Shown here piece by piece: positions 6,873 through 15,865 of a stretch of 25,511 bases of DNA. Each line of letters starts with the position of its first letter. The stretch's first letter is position 1. Below the pieces are notes generated by a model. That model saw only the letters and a program-made list of their open reading frames with translations, did no database searches and was not told the DNA's origin. Location of the stretch: positions 1 to 25,511 of the forward strand of contig CAKSWU010000024.1 of the NCBI GenBank assembly GCA_934513205.1, written 5' to 3'. The stretch comes from an uncultured Faecalibacterium sp. (GTDB taxonomy: Bacteria > Bacillota > Clostridia > Oscillospirales > Ruminococcaceae). A program made the position numbers and the translations under genes.

Positions 6873-7625
6873 TCACAGTGCAACGTCCAGCGCCATCATC
6901 AACGCAAAGCCCAGCATGATGCTCATCACCCCGGCCGGCTCATCGTTTTCCACCGCCTGCGGGATCATCTCCTGCGCGGTGACGCAGACCATGCATCCTG
7001 CTGCAGCGCTCATCAGCCATGGCAGAGCCGTGCCGACCCACCCTGCCAGTGCAAACGCCAGCAAAGCACCCAGCGGCTCCACCAGACCGGACGCCGCCCC
7101 GGCGCAGAACGCCCGGAAGCGGGAGCGTCCGCAACGGGTCAGCGGCAGGCTGACGGCGGCTCCTTCCGGGATGTTCTGCAGGCCGATGCCAAGGCTCAGC
7201 GCCAGTGCCCCGCTGACCGCGTCCGGTTCCCCGGTCATTGCCAAAGCGGCGGCAAGCCCCACCACCATGCCCTCGGGCAGATTGTGCAGCGTTACTGCCA
7301 GCACCATGCGTCCATTGTGCCCGGACCCTCCAGCCAGCAGGTCCCCGGCGATCTGCTCCAGCCGCAAAAGTCCCACAGCGCCCAGCACCAGCCCCACCGC
7401 AGATGGGATCCATGCCGGCAGCGCCAGTTCCCTGCTGCGCTGGATGGCGGGCAGCAGCAGGCTCCACACACTCGCCGCCAGCATGATGCCCGCCGCCATG
7501 CCGCACAGGATGCGCTGCGTGCCGGGCCGGGTGGTGCGCCGCAGCAGGAACACCCCCGCTGCGCCCAGTGCCGTACACGCCGCCGGGAACAACAACGCCC
7601 ACGCCGTCAGAAAGATCGGTTCCAA
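6873..7625 (-). CDS. ZIP-family divalent metal transporter
   Basis: A 250-residue, eight-helix membrane protein of the ZIP (ZupT-like) family, which imports Zn2+ and related metals. The two signature helices are clear: HNLPEGMVVG and QNIPEGAAVSLPL (the first His is replaced by Gln in the second copy), which form the transport-site metal ligands. EMIPQAVE near the C terminus is also family-typical. The start is uncertain: the frame contains no ATG at the right place, but TTG at 7625 (protein beginning EPIFLTAWALLF after Met) has AAAGGGGG eight bases upstream. The open frame continues upstream for ~65 codons without a credible start. The gene follows the HIRAN gene on the same strand after 124 bases. 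Confidence 0.85.
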   Translation of the reverse strand: MEPIFLTAWALLFPAACTALGAAGVFLLRRTTRPGTQRILCGMAAGIMLAASVWSLLLPAIQRSRELALPAWIPSAVGLVLGAVGLLRLEQIAGDLLAGGSGHNGRMVLAVTLHNLPEGMVVGLAAALAMTGEPDAVSGALALSLGIGLQNIPEGAAVSLPLTRCGRSRFRAFCAGAASGLVEPLGALLAFALAGWVGTALPWLMSAAAGCMVCVTAQEMIPQAVENDEPAGVMSIMLGFALMMALDVAL

Positions 7626-7681
7626 AATGCATTCCCCCTTTGCCCTGTGTATGCTGTCTGCGCGCAAATGGTGCACAAAAC

Positions 7682-7718
7682 GCCCAAGGGCCTGCGAAAT
7701 CTCCGCAGGCCCCCGGGC
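7682..7718 (-). terminator. Hairpin between the HIRAN and ZIP genes
   Basis: GGGCCTGCG (7688-7696) pairs with CGCAGGCCC (7704-7712), with an outer GCCC/GGGC stem. On the minus strand a short TTTT follows a few bases later. A weak terminator or a leader hairpin of the ZIP gene are both possible. Confidence 0.4.
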
Positions 7719-7749
7719 ACACAACAACACACAAAAAGGTATGATGATC

Positions 7750-8121
7750 TCAGAGCGGAATGTCCTGTGTATCCTCGCAGGAAGGTTCGGTCTCGGAGCT
7801 GAGAGGCCCGATGTCCCCCACAATGCCCGGGTGTGCCTTCACGCTGCACACCACGGCGTTTGCCAGAATATACTTCACCTTGGCTGTGGCGGTATCGCCG
7901 ATCTTGTCATAAATGCGCCCGGCGCTGAAGCAGTCCCCCGTGACCGTGTGGGTACTGTTGGCGACATAACCCACCTTGCCCAGTCCCGGAAGCTCGGCGC
8001 GGATGGCCTCGCGGTCGTAGTCGTTCTCCGGTTCCTTCACCAGCTTCACCTTCTGCCCCACGGCAAAGGGTTCTGTGCCAAAGCGGTAGTTCAGTCCGGT
8101 CAGCGTCACATAATACTTCAT
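7750..8121 (-). CDS. HIRAN-domain protein
   Basis: A 123-residue soluble protein. Residues ~1-90 resemble the HIRAN domain: an N-terminal β-strand (YYVTLTGLNYR), then the core VKLVKEPENDYDREAIRAEL followed by GKVGYVAN, the typical 'E-N-x-Y-D-x-x-A-I' block. In other proteins this domain binds single-stranded DNA 3' ends or is fused to SNF2 helicases; here it stands alone with an acidic tail (ETEPSCEDTQD). The start ATG 8121 has GAGGAGG about seven bases upstream; the 14-codon extension lies across the ribosome binding site. Its relation to the following ZIP gene is unclear. Confidence 0.75.
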   Translation of the reverse strand: MKYYVTLTGLNYRFGTEPFAVGQKVKLVKEPENDYDREAIRAELPGLGKVGYVANSTHTVTGDCFSAGRIYDKIGDTATAKVKYILANAVVCSVKAHPGIVGDIGPLSSETEPSCEDTQDIPL

Positions 8122-8145
8122 CGTTCGTTCCTCCTCTTCTGTTTC

Positions 8146-8171
8146 GTATCCTCCTTCTGTCAACAGGATAC
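8146..8171. promoter_or_regulatory. Inverted repeat upstream of the HIRAN gene
   Basis: GTATCCT (8146-8152) and AGGATAC (8165-8171) form a seven-base inverted repeat with a 12-base spacer, just upstream of the HIRAN ribosome binding site. On the minus strand TTGACA lies within the spacer. A protein-binding site is possible; no regulator is identified. Confidence 0.35.
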
Positions 8172-8223
8172 CACGTTTTGCAGCGTTTCAGGGAGCCTGT
8201 CAGGCGACATTTCTGCGCTGCAC

Positions 8224-8267
8224 AAAAAACAAAGGCATCTGCGCAGCCGAAAGCCTGCAGATGCCTT
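8224..8267 (-). terminator. Terminator of the CYTH-rhomboid-ChrA operon
   Basis: Minus strand arms 8267-8257 and 8242-8232 (AAGGCATCTGC and complement) are followed by G and TTTTTT (8229-8224). It lies 17 bases past the last ChrA stop codon. Confidence 0.85.
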
Positions 8268-8283
8268 GTACATTTTCACAGGG

Positions 8284-8856
8284 TCACATGCCCCACAGCA
8301 CTGCCCCCAGCACCGCCGAAAGCAGGATCATACCAATGGGGGGCGGGGCTGTCTTGCGCAGCTTTTTGCAGCCGAAGTGCACCGCCCACAGGATGCCAAA
8401 GATCAGCAGCGCCCGTGCATCCGGCGCAAACCCGCTCGAAAGGCCGGAAAACCCGCCCAGCACAGACAGCGCCATCGTGATGGCTGTGGCAAGGATCATT
8501 GCCACGACACAGGGACGAACGCCGGATAAAACGGCGTTGACGGCAGGATATTTCATCAGGTTCTTCAATGCCGCTGCAATGAGCAGGATAATCCCAAAGG
8601 AAGGCAGCACCACTCCCAGTGTGGCGCACAGTGCCCCGGCAATGCCTGCCTGCGAAGAGCCGATAAAGGTAGCCATGTTGATCGCCAGCGGGCCGGGCGT
8701 GGACTCGGACACTGCGATGAAGCTGAGAAATTCCGCTTCGGTCAGCCAGCCGTTGCCCAGCACTGCCTCCCGCACCAGCGAGATCATGCCGTAGCCGCCG
8801 CCGAAGGACAGGGTGCCGATCATCAAAAATTCAAAAAACAGACGCAGAAGGATCAT
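8284..8856 (-). CDS. Short-chain chromate transporter family protein (ChrA), second half
   Basis: A 190-residue membrane protein of the ChrA (CHR) family in its short, single-domain form. Diagnostic features are the N-terminal FGGGYGMISLV, SESTPGPLAINMATFIGS near residue 49 and a hydrophobic C-terminal half. Short CHR proteins are usually encoded as adjacent pairs that act together, and this gene overlaps its partner by four bases (ATGA at 8853-8856), implying translational coupling. In characterised systems the family exports chromate, but many anaerobes carry CHR pairs without chromate exposure, so the true anion here is not established. Confidence 0.88.
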   Translation of the reverse strand: MILLRLFFEFLMIGTLSFGGGYGMISLVREAVLGNGWLTEAEFLSFIAVSESTPGPLAINMATFIGSSQAGIAGALCATLGVVLPSFGIILLIAAALKNLMKYPAVNAVLSGVRPCVVAMILATAITMALSVLGGFSGLSSGFAPDARALLIFGILWAVHFGCKKLRKTAPPPIGMILLSAVLGAVLWGM

Positions 8857-9425
8857 TTCCGTTCTCCTCTCTTCCGCAGCATCTGCACCAGCCAGACCGC
8901 CAGTCCCGCTGCGCCGCTTGCCAGAATGTAAAAGATGGAGGAGAAGGACACCGACAACACCGAACAGCCCACCATGGTCAGCAGGACCGCCATCAGGACC
9001 AGCAGGTCGAAGGGGCTGCGTTCCAGACTTTTCAGCATCTTTACCCCTGCGGACAGGATCAGGTAGACCACTCCCGCCTGAATGCCCCGAAAGGCGTTTG
9101 ACACCACCGTCAGACGCAGGAATTGGTCAAAAAACAGCGATATTCCGTAGATGACCAGAAACGACGGCAGACACACCGCAAGGGTGGAGACCGCAGCGCC
9201 CTCCACCCCTTCCATTTTGTAGCCGATGTAGGTGGCGCTGTTCACTGCCACAGGGCCGGGTGTGGACTCCGCAATGGCAGTCATGTCCAGAAATTCCTCT
9301 TTGGTCACCCACTGCTTTTTTTCCACAAATTCATGTTCCAGCAGGGCCACCATTGCGTAGCCGCCGCCAAAGGTGAAGGCTCCGATCTGGAAAAAGGTCC
9401 GGAACAGTTCCGCTGTTTTTTTCAT
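8853..9425 (-). CDS. Short-chain chromate transporter family protein (ChrA), first half
   Basis: A 190-residue CHR-family membrane protein, partner of the overlapping downstream gene. FTFGGGYAMVALLEHEFV and AESTPGPVAVNSATYIG correspond to the same motifs in the partner, showing that the two are homologous halves. The start ATG 9425 (MKKTAEL) has GAAGGG about eight bases upstream; an in-frame Met eight codons earlier lacks a ribosome binding site and overlaps the rhomboid stop codon. It is third in an operon after CYTH and rhomboid genes, with 20 bases between rhomboid stop and this start. Confidence 0.88.
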   Translation of the reverse strand: MKKTAELFRTFFQIGAFTFGGGYAMVALLEHEFVEKKQWVTKEEFLDMTAIAESTPGPVAVNSATYIGYKMEGVEGAAVSTLAVCLPSFLVIYGISLFFDQFLRLTVVSNAFRGIQAGVVYLILSAGVKMLKSLERSPFDLLVLMAVLLTMVGCSVLSVSFSSIFYILASGAAGLAVWLVQMLRKRGERK

Positions 9426-9445
9426 ACGCGTTCCCTTCTTTGCAG

Positions 9446-10072
9446 TCATTTGCGGCGGCCCGAGCCGGAAATCCGCACCGCTTTTGCGGGTCTGCGGCGG
9501 CGGTGCAGCGCCGAGTAATAGCCAAAGGCGGTGCCGCAGATGCCGCCCACGATGTGCATGAAGTTTGCAATGTTGTCATGCACAAAAATGATATCGTATA
9601 CCTGCTGACCAAAATACAGTGCCGCCACCAGAAGCATCGTGACCGGGATGCCGCCGGAGAAGCCTGCCAGCGAGGACAGCATGATGAGCATGAACACGAT
9701 GCCGGATGCGCCCAGCAGCCCGGACTGCGGGAACAGCACGCATTGCAGCACGCCTGTGACCAGCGCTGTGAGCAGGATGCCCTTCAGCAGCGGAACGCTG
9801 CCGTATTTTTCCTCCATGGGCGGGCCGACCACCAGAAGCAGCAGCATGTTGTTGAGGAAGTGGTCCCACCCTGCATGACCCAGCACATGCCCAAACAGCC
9901 GGACATAGAACAGAGGGTCCCGCAGCGAGGAGCGGTAGACGCAGAACAGATGCATGGTGGACCAGCCATTGGTGACGCCGTCCAGCAGCAGCACCCCCGC
10001 CGACAGCAGGAAGAATGTCAGGATCACCGGGGAGTTATACTGCAGTTCCAGCTTGAGCTTTATCTTTTTCAT
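9446..10072 (-). CDS. Rhomboid-family intramembrane serine protease
   Basis: A 208-residue, six-helix membrane protease. The catalytic pieces are visible in order: GHAGWDHFLNNMLLLLVV (helix 2, with His and Asn of the oxyanion region), LLGASGIVFML with the GxSG nucleophile serine, and ANFMHIVGGICGTAFGY with the catalytic histidine. A basic tail ends the protein. Rhomboids cleave membrane-spanning segments of other proteins; the substrate is unknown. The start ATG 10072 overlaps the CYTH stop codon (ATGA) and has GGTGGAG eight bases upstream; a TTG six codons earlier is less likely. Coupled translation with CYTH is implied. Confidence 0.88.
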   Translation of the reverse strand: MKKIKLKLELQYNSPVILTFFLLSAGVLLLDGVTNGWSTMHLFCVYRSSLRDPLFYVRLFGHVLGHAGWDHFLNNMLLLLVVGPPMEEKYGSVPLLKGILLTALVTGVLQCVLFPQSGLLGASGIVFMLIMLSSLAGFSGGIPVTMLLVAALYFGQQVYDIIFVHDNIANFMHIVGGICGTAFGYYSALHRRRRPAKAVRISGSGRRK

Positions 10073-10557
10073 CCTCTTGTCTCCACCCAATATTCTCCCA
10101 TGCTCTGCCCGGGCTGGTCGGTCACCTCATTGCAAAGGTATGTGCCCAGCCCGCAGGCGTCCGGCTGCCACGCGCGGGCCGCTTCCACCGTGGGATACTC
10201 TACCTCGGCGTACCAGAATTCCGTGGGCCGGCCTGCGTCCACATGGTTCACTTCCAGCACACTGCCGTCCGGCAGCAGGTAGCTGCGCCTGACTTTCTGG
10301 ATCAGGGGCTTTCCGATGATCTTCTGCTCCAACTCCACAAACAGCTCCCGGTCAATCCTGCGTTCGATCTCCTCCCGGGCAAGTCCGCCGCCGGACTTGA
10401 AGCAGAGGATGTAATCCGTTTTTCCTCCGGTGAGGACTTCCTCCCGGATGCGCACGGTGGGCCGTACACTGATATAGCCCTGCCGCATGAAAAACTCCTC
10501 CCGCAGGGGCAGCCCCTGCGGCCAGCCGTCCACCATCCACTTGCGTTCGATCTCCAT
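10069..10557 (-). CDS. CYTH-domain protein (triphosphate tunnel enzyme family)
   Basis: A 162-residue soluble protein opening with MEIERKW, the ExExK signature of the CYTH/triphosphate tunnel metalloenzyme fold. Later strands carry the expected charged residues: VRPTVRIRE, YILCFKSG, EIERRI, RRSYLL, LEVNHVDAG and WYAEVEYP. CYTH enzymes hydrolyse inorganic tripolyphosphate or nucleoside triphosphates, or make cAMP in some lineages; bacterial stand-alone forms of this size are often tripolyphosphatases. The start ATG 10557 has GAAGGA eight bases upstream. It is the first gene of a four-gene operon with rhomboid and two ChrA genes. Confidence 0.85.
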   Translation of the reverse strand: MEIERKWMVDGWPQGLPLREEFFMRQGYISVRPTVRIREEVLTGGKTDYILCFKSGGGLAREEIERRIDRELFVELEQKIIGKPLIQKVRRSYLLPDGSVLEVNHVDAGRPTEFWYAEVEYPTVEAARAWQPDACGLGTYLCNEVTDQPGQSMGEYWVETRG

Positions 10558-10599
10558 TTGCCGATTCCTTCTTTCCGGTCGATTTTTGCATTTCTTATT

Positions 10600-10622
10600 T
10601 ATCATACCATGATTTTATGATA
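10600..10622. promoter_or_regulatory. Palindromic divergent promoter region
   Basis: TATCATA (10600-10606) and TATGATA (10616-10622) form a perfect seven-base inverted repeat; each arm contains a -10-like TATGAT on one strand. It lies 43 bases before the CYTH start and 140 bases before the methyltransferase. The -35 elements are weak, so the exact promoters are uncertain. Confidence 0.5.
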
Positions 10623-10761
10623 CAATAAAGGGTAGATTTGGAAAAAACGTCCGCCCGGTCCCCCGCTCTGCCGCACTCCCTTTGCAGAGCACAGACCGCA
10701 GCGGCCTGAACCGCCCCGCAATGGGCGGCAACGCGGCACACGCCGTAACGGAAGGAGTTCC

Positions 10762-11988
10762 ATGAAAGAACGCGCATATCCTGTTTATACCGTCAACAAA
10801 CACGCCGAGGCAAACCTTGTGGCCGGTCACCCCTGGGTGTACGAAAACGACATTCTGCATTCCCCGGAAAATGAGCCGGAAAACGGCACTCTTGCCGACG
10901 TGGTCAGCACAAAGGGCGCCTATCTCGGCACCGGCTTTGTGTCCCTGAAAAGCAAGATCCGGGTACGTCTCATCTCCCGCAACGCCAACGACACCTTTGA
11001 CGAAGCCTTCTGGCGCCGCCGGGTGGAGTATGCATGGGCCTACCGCAAGACCGTGCTGGAGCCCGCAGACCTTTGCGCCTGCCGGGTGATTTTTGGCGAG
11101 GCGGACCAGTTCCCCGGTCTGACGGTAGACCGGTTCCACAATGTTCTGGTCACCCAGACCCTGAGCGTTGGCATGGAAAAGCTGAAGCCGCTGCTCTTTC
11201 CCCTGCTGGCTGAGGTGCTGCGGGCGGACGGACAGACCATTGACGGCATTTACGAGCGCAACGACGAGGCACTGCGCGCCAAGGAAGGACTGGAGCAGAA
11301 CAAAGGCTGGTACGCCCTGCCCGGCGAGAGCCACCCGGACAGCACCCAGACCGAGATCTGCGAAAACGGCGTTTTCTACCATGTAGACTTTGAAAACGGG
11401 CAAAAGACCGGGTTCTTTCTGGACCAGAAATACAACCGCCGCGCCGTAGCGCGCCTTGCCGCCGGGCACACCGTACTGGACTGCTTTACCCACACCGGCA
11501 GCTTTGCACTGAACGCCGCCAAGGGCGGGGCTGCCCGGGTGACTGCCGCCGACATCAGCGCAGATGCCATTGCCATGGCCCAGCGCAACGCCGTGCGCAA
11601 TGGTCTGACCAACATGGACTTCCTCTGCGAGGATACGTTCCAGCTGCTGCCCCGGCTGGAAAAAGAGGGCCATCCTTACGACTTTATCATTCTGGACCCG
11701 CCTGCCTTTACCAAGTCCCGCCGGACGGTGGACAACGCCATGCGCGGCTACAAGGAGATCAACTACCGCGCCATGAAGCTGCTGCCCAGGGGCGGCTATC
11801 TGGCCACCGCCAGCTGCTCCCACTTTGCCACCGAGGAGCTGTTCGTCAAGATGCTCCATGCTGCTGCAAAGGACGCTCATCGCCAGCTGCGGCAGATCGA
11901 GGTAAAGCAGCAGGCTCCGGACCACCCCATCCTGTGGGGCGTACCGGAGACGAATTACTTGAAATTTTTCCTGTTTCAGGTGATCTGA
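10762..11988 (+). CDS. rlmI: RlmI-like 23S rRNA (cytosine-C5) methyltransferase
   Basis: A 408-residue class I SAM-dependent methyltransferase of the RlmI/YccW type. An N-terminal PUA-like domain (about residues 1-75, with AGHPWVYENDI) and a linker domain containing RVIFGEADQFPGLTVDRF are followed by the catalytic domain: QKTGFFLDQKYNRR, SAM-binding VLDCFTHTGSFALNAAKGG near residue 235, and the IILDPPAFTKS motif near residue 312. E. coli RlmI makes m5C1962 in 23S rRNA; orthology in this lineage is inferred. ATG 10762 has AAGGAG five bases upstream. It is transcribed alone and ends shortly before the glnN promoter. Confidence 0.85.
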   Translation: MKERAYPVYTVNKHAEANLVAGHPWVYENDILHSPENEPENGTLADVVSTKGAYLGTGFVSLKSKIRVRLISRNANDTFDEAFWRRRVEYAWAYRKTVLEPADLCACRVIFGEADQFPGLTVDRFHNVLVTQTLSVGMEKLKPLLFPLLAEVLRADGQTIDGIYERNDEALRAKEGLEQNKGWYALPGESHPDSTQTEICENGVFYHVDFENGQKTGFFLDQKYNRRAVARLAAGHTVLDCFTHTGSFALNAAKGGAARVTAADISADAIAMAQRNAVRNGLTNMDFLCEDTFQLLPRLEKEGHPYDFIILDPPAFTKSRRTVDNAMRGYKEINYRAMKLLPRGGYLATASCSHFATEELFVKMLHAAAKDAHRQLRQIEVKQQAPDHPILWGVPETNYLKFFLFQVI

Positions 11989-12098
11989 GAATGCTCGTTT
12001 CTCTGTCAGGGGAAGCTCATGTGCTCAAAAAGTCATACCAAGTTCAGAAGCGCCAAAATTCCGGGAGCCTGTTTGTACAGAATCGTCAGTTTTGTCAA

Positions 12099-12127
12099 TT
12101 GCGTTTTTGGCCCGCAGAGACTATAAT
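12099..12127 (+). promoter_or_regulatory. Promoter of the glnN leader
   Basis: TTGCGT (12099-12104), 17-base spacer, perfect TATAAT (12122-12127). Transcription would start near 12134, leaving a 139-base leader that contains a terminator. A TTGTCA at 12093-12098 adjoins the -35. Confidence 0.75.
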
Positions 12128-12137
12128 CAATCCATAG

Positions 12138-12153
12138 ACAGCAACGGCGCTGT
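12138..12153 (+). promoter_or_regulatory. Candidate ANTAR-type antiterminator hairpin in the glnN leader
   Basis: ACAGC (12138-12142) pairs with GCTGT (12149-12153) around the six-base loop AACGGC. ANTAR regulators are known to bind hairpins with six-base loops having A at position 1 and G at position 4; both are present. The 3' half is also part of the 5' arm of the terminator that follows, so the two structures exclude each other. ANTAR targets normally comprise two such hairpins; I found no convincing second one. Confidence 0.45.
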
Positions 12154-12184
12154 GGGTCACCTCCTGACTCGCAGCGCCGTTTTT
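12144..12184 (+). terminator. Leader terminator (attenuator) of glnN
   Basis: 12144-12159 pairs with 12165-12180 over 16 base pairs with G-U pairs, loop CCTCC, then TTTT before G. It sits between the promoter and glnN, so it would abort glnN transcription unless prevented. It cannot be explained simply as the end of the methyltransferase transcript, because a promoter lies between. Confidence 0.85.
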
Positions 12185-12272
12185 GTTAAGAAGTCGTACC
12201 GTATTCAAGGCCCGGCGTTGCGGCGGCTTTGAAGCGGTGGAAGAACATAAGATCAAGTAAGGAGTAGGATTT

Positions 12273-14360
<2,088 letters not shown>

Positions 14361-14443
14361 CCTCATCATTGCAGCGTAACTGAACAGCATCCGTAGGCTG
14401 CGGAGCAATTTTAGCTATTCTCCTTTTTCTACTTCTTACACCA

Positions 14444-14489
14444 GCCTGAAGACCTGCTCTTGTATAAGGGCAGGCCTTCAGGCGTTTTT
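14444..14489 (+). terminator. Terminator/attenuator between glnN and glnA
   Basis: A long hairpin: GCCTGAAG (14444-14451) with CTTCAGGC (14476-14483), one A-C mismatch, CCTGC (14453-14457) with GCAGG (14470-14474), a further four pairs and loop GTAT, then TTTTT (14485-14489). It ends only 17 bases before the glnA start, right at its ribosome binding site. I see no strong promoter between glnN and this hairpin, so glnA expression appears to need read-through. Confidence 0.85.
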
Positions 14490-14506
14490 ATTTGAGGGGG
14501 GTATTT

Positions 14507-15826
14507 ATGAGTTATTCCACCCAACAGGACATTCTGGATTTTGTAGAGGACAACAACGTCAAATTTGTGCGCTTTGCCTTCTGCGATATTTTTGGCACAC
14601 AGAAGAACATTGCCGTGCTGGCAAGCGACCTGCCCAAGGCGCTGGAAGAGGGCGTCTGTTTCGATGGCAGCTCGATTGCAGGGTTTATGAACGTGGAGGA
14701 AAGCGACCTTGTGCTCCGGCCTGACCTGTCTACGGTCACCATCTTGCCATGGCGTCCCACCGAGGGCCGGGTGATGCAGTTTTTCTGCAACGTAGAAAAG
14801 CCGAACGGACAGAGCTTTGGCGGCAACTGCCGGGGCTTTTTGCGGGATGTGAACCGGCGTTTCAAAACGCTGGGGCTGACCTGCAACGTAGGCACAGAGT
14901 GCGAGTTCTATCTGTTCGAGAACGATGACCGGGGCCGTCCCACCCGCACGCCCATCGACTACGGCGGCTACTTTGATGTGGCACCCCTGGACGCAGGCGA
15001 AAACATCCGCCGGGATATCTGCCTGACCATGGAGCAGATGGGCATGGCACCCCAGCACAGCCACCACGAGAGTGGAAACGGTCAGAACGAGATCGACTGC
15101 CACCACACTGGTCCGCTCAAAGCTGCCGACAACGTGATGCTGTTCAAGCAGGTCGTCCGCGCCATCGCTGCGCGCAACGGCCTGCACGCCAGTTTTCTGC
15201 CAAAGCCGCTGCCGAATCAGGCCGGCAGCGGTCTGCACATCAACCTGTCCCTCTACATGGACGGCAAAAACCTCTTTGAGGGCGACATTGCCCCGGACAG
15301 CATCGCAGGCAGCTTTATGGCGGGCGTGCTGGCACACAGCCGTGCGTTGACCGCTTTTACTGATCCTCTGCCCAACAGCTATCGCCGTTTCGGCTGCGAC
15401 GAAGCACCCCGGTATGTGAGCTGGAGCCGTCAAAACCGCAGCCAATTGGTGCGCATCCCCATGGTAAAGGGTGATAGCTGCCGCATGGAGCTGCGCAGCC
15501 CGGACCCCGCCTGCAACCCGTATCTTGCCATCGGTCTGGTGCTGGCAGCCGGACTGGACGGCATCGAACACCGCACAGTCCTGCAGCCCCCGGTGAACCG
15601 CAACCTCTTTGACCCCGCCGAGGCTGCAGGGCTGAATCTGGAAACGCTGCCCGCCACGCTGGAGGAGGCTGTGGCAGCGGCGCAGGAGAGCGATTTTCTG
15701 CGCCGAGTGCTGCCGAATGAGCTTGCCAGCCGCTATTTCAGCGAAGAGCTGAAGCGCTGCGACGCACTGCGCCGCGCTTCGGACTCCGCTGAGTTTGAGC
15801 GCGTCCACTATTTCAACGCCATCTGA
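14507..15826 (+). CDS. glnA: Glutamine synthetase type I, divergent short form
   Basis: A 439-residue GSI. Ligand motifs are intact: FDGSSIAGF (52-60), GTECEFYLF (129), HHESGNGQNEIDCHH (186-200), GSGLHI (240), NRSQLVRIP (310) and MELRSPDPACNPYL. It has NLFDP (366) where adenylylated enzymes carry the modified Tyr, so control by adenylylation is not expected. Two features are unusual: residue 62 is Asn where Bacillus-type enzymes have the Arg involved in glutamine feedback, and the flap before EAP is one residue shorter (FGCD instead of LVPGY). The start ATG 14507 has GAGGGGGG upstream; an in-frame TTG five codons earlier is unlikely. It is followed after 39 bases by the ANTAR regulator gene, probably in one transcript. 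Confidence 0.95.
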   Translation: MSYSTQQDILDFVEDNNVKFVRFAFCDIFGTQKNIAVLASDLPKALEEGVCFDGSSIAGFMNVEESDLVLRPDLSTVTILPWRPTEGRVMQFFCNVEKPNGQSFGGNCRGFLRDVNRRFKTLGLTCNVGTECEFYLFENDDRGRPTRTPIDYGGYFDVAPLDAGENIRRDICLTMEQMGMAPQHSHHESGNGQNEIDCHHTGPLKAADNVMLFKQVVRAIAARNGLHASFLPKPLPNQAGSGLHINLSLYMDGKNLFEGDIAPDSIAGSFMAGVLAHSRALTAFTDPLPNSYRRFGCDEAPRYVSWSRQNRSQLVRIPMVKGDSCRMELRSPDPACNPYLAIGLVLAAGLDGIEHRTVLQPPVNRNLFDPAEAAGLNLETLPATLEEAVAAAQESDFLRRVLPNELASRYFSEELKRCDALRRASDSAEFERVHYFNAI

Positions 15827-15865
15827 CCCCCGTCCGACAATTACCGGGAGAAAGGAGCGAGGAAA

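Noticed and set aside
9425..9449. Upstream Met for the first ChrA gene (start at 9449)
   Set aside because: No ribosome binding site, and it would overlap the rhomboid stop; ATG 9425 has GAAGGG at good spacing.
14371..14443. ANTAR two-hairpin motif in the glnA leader
   Set aside because: I checked six-base windows with A1 and G4; none was flanked by at least three pairing bases on both sides. GCAGC/GCTGC pairings exist but with the wrong loops.
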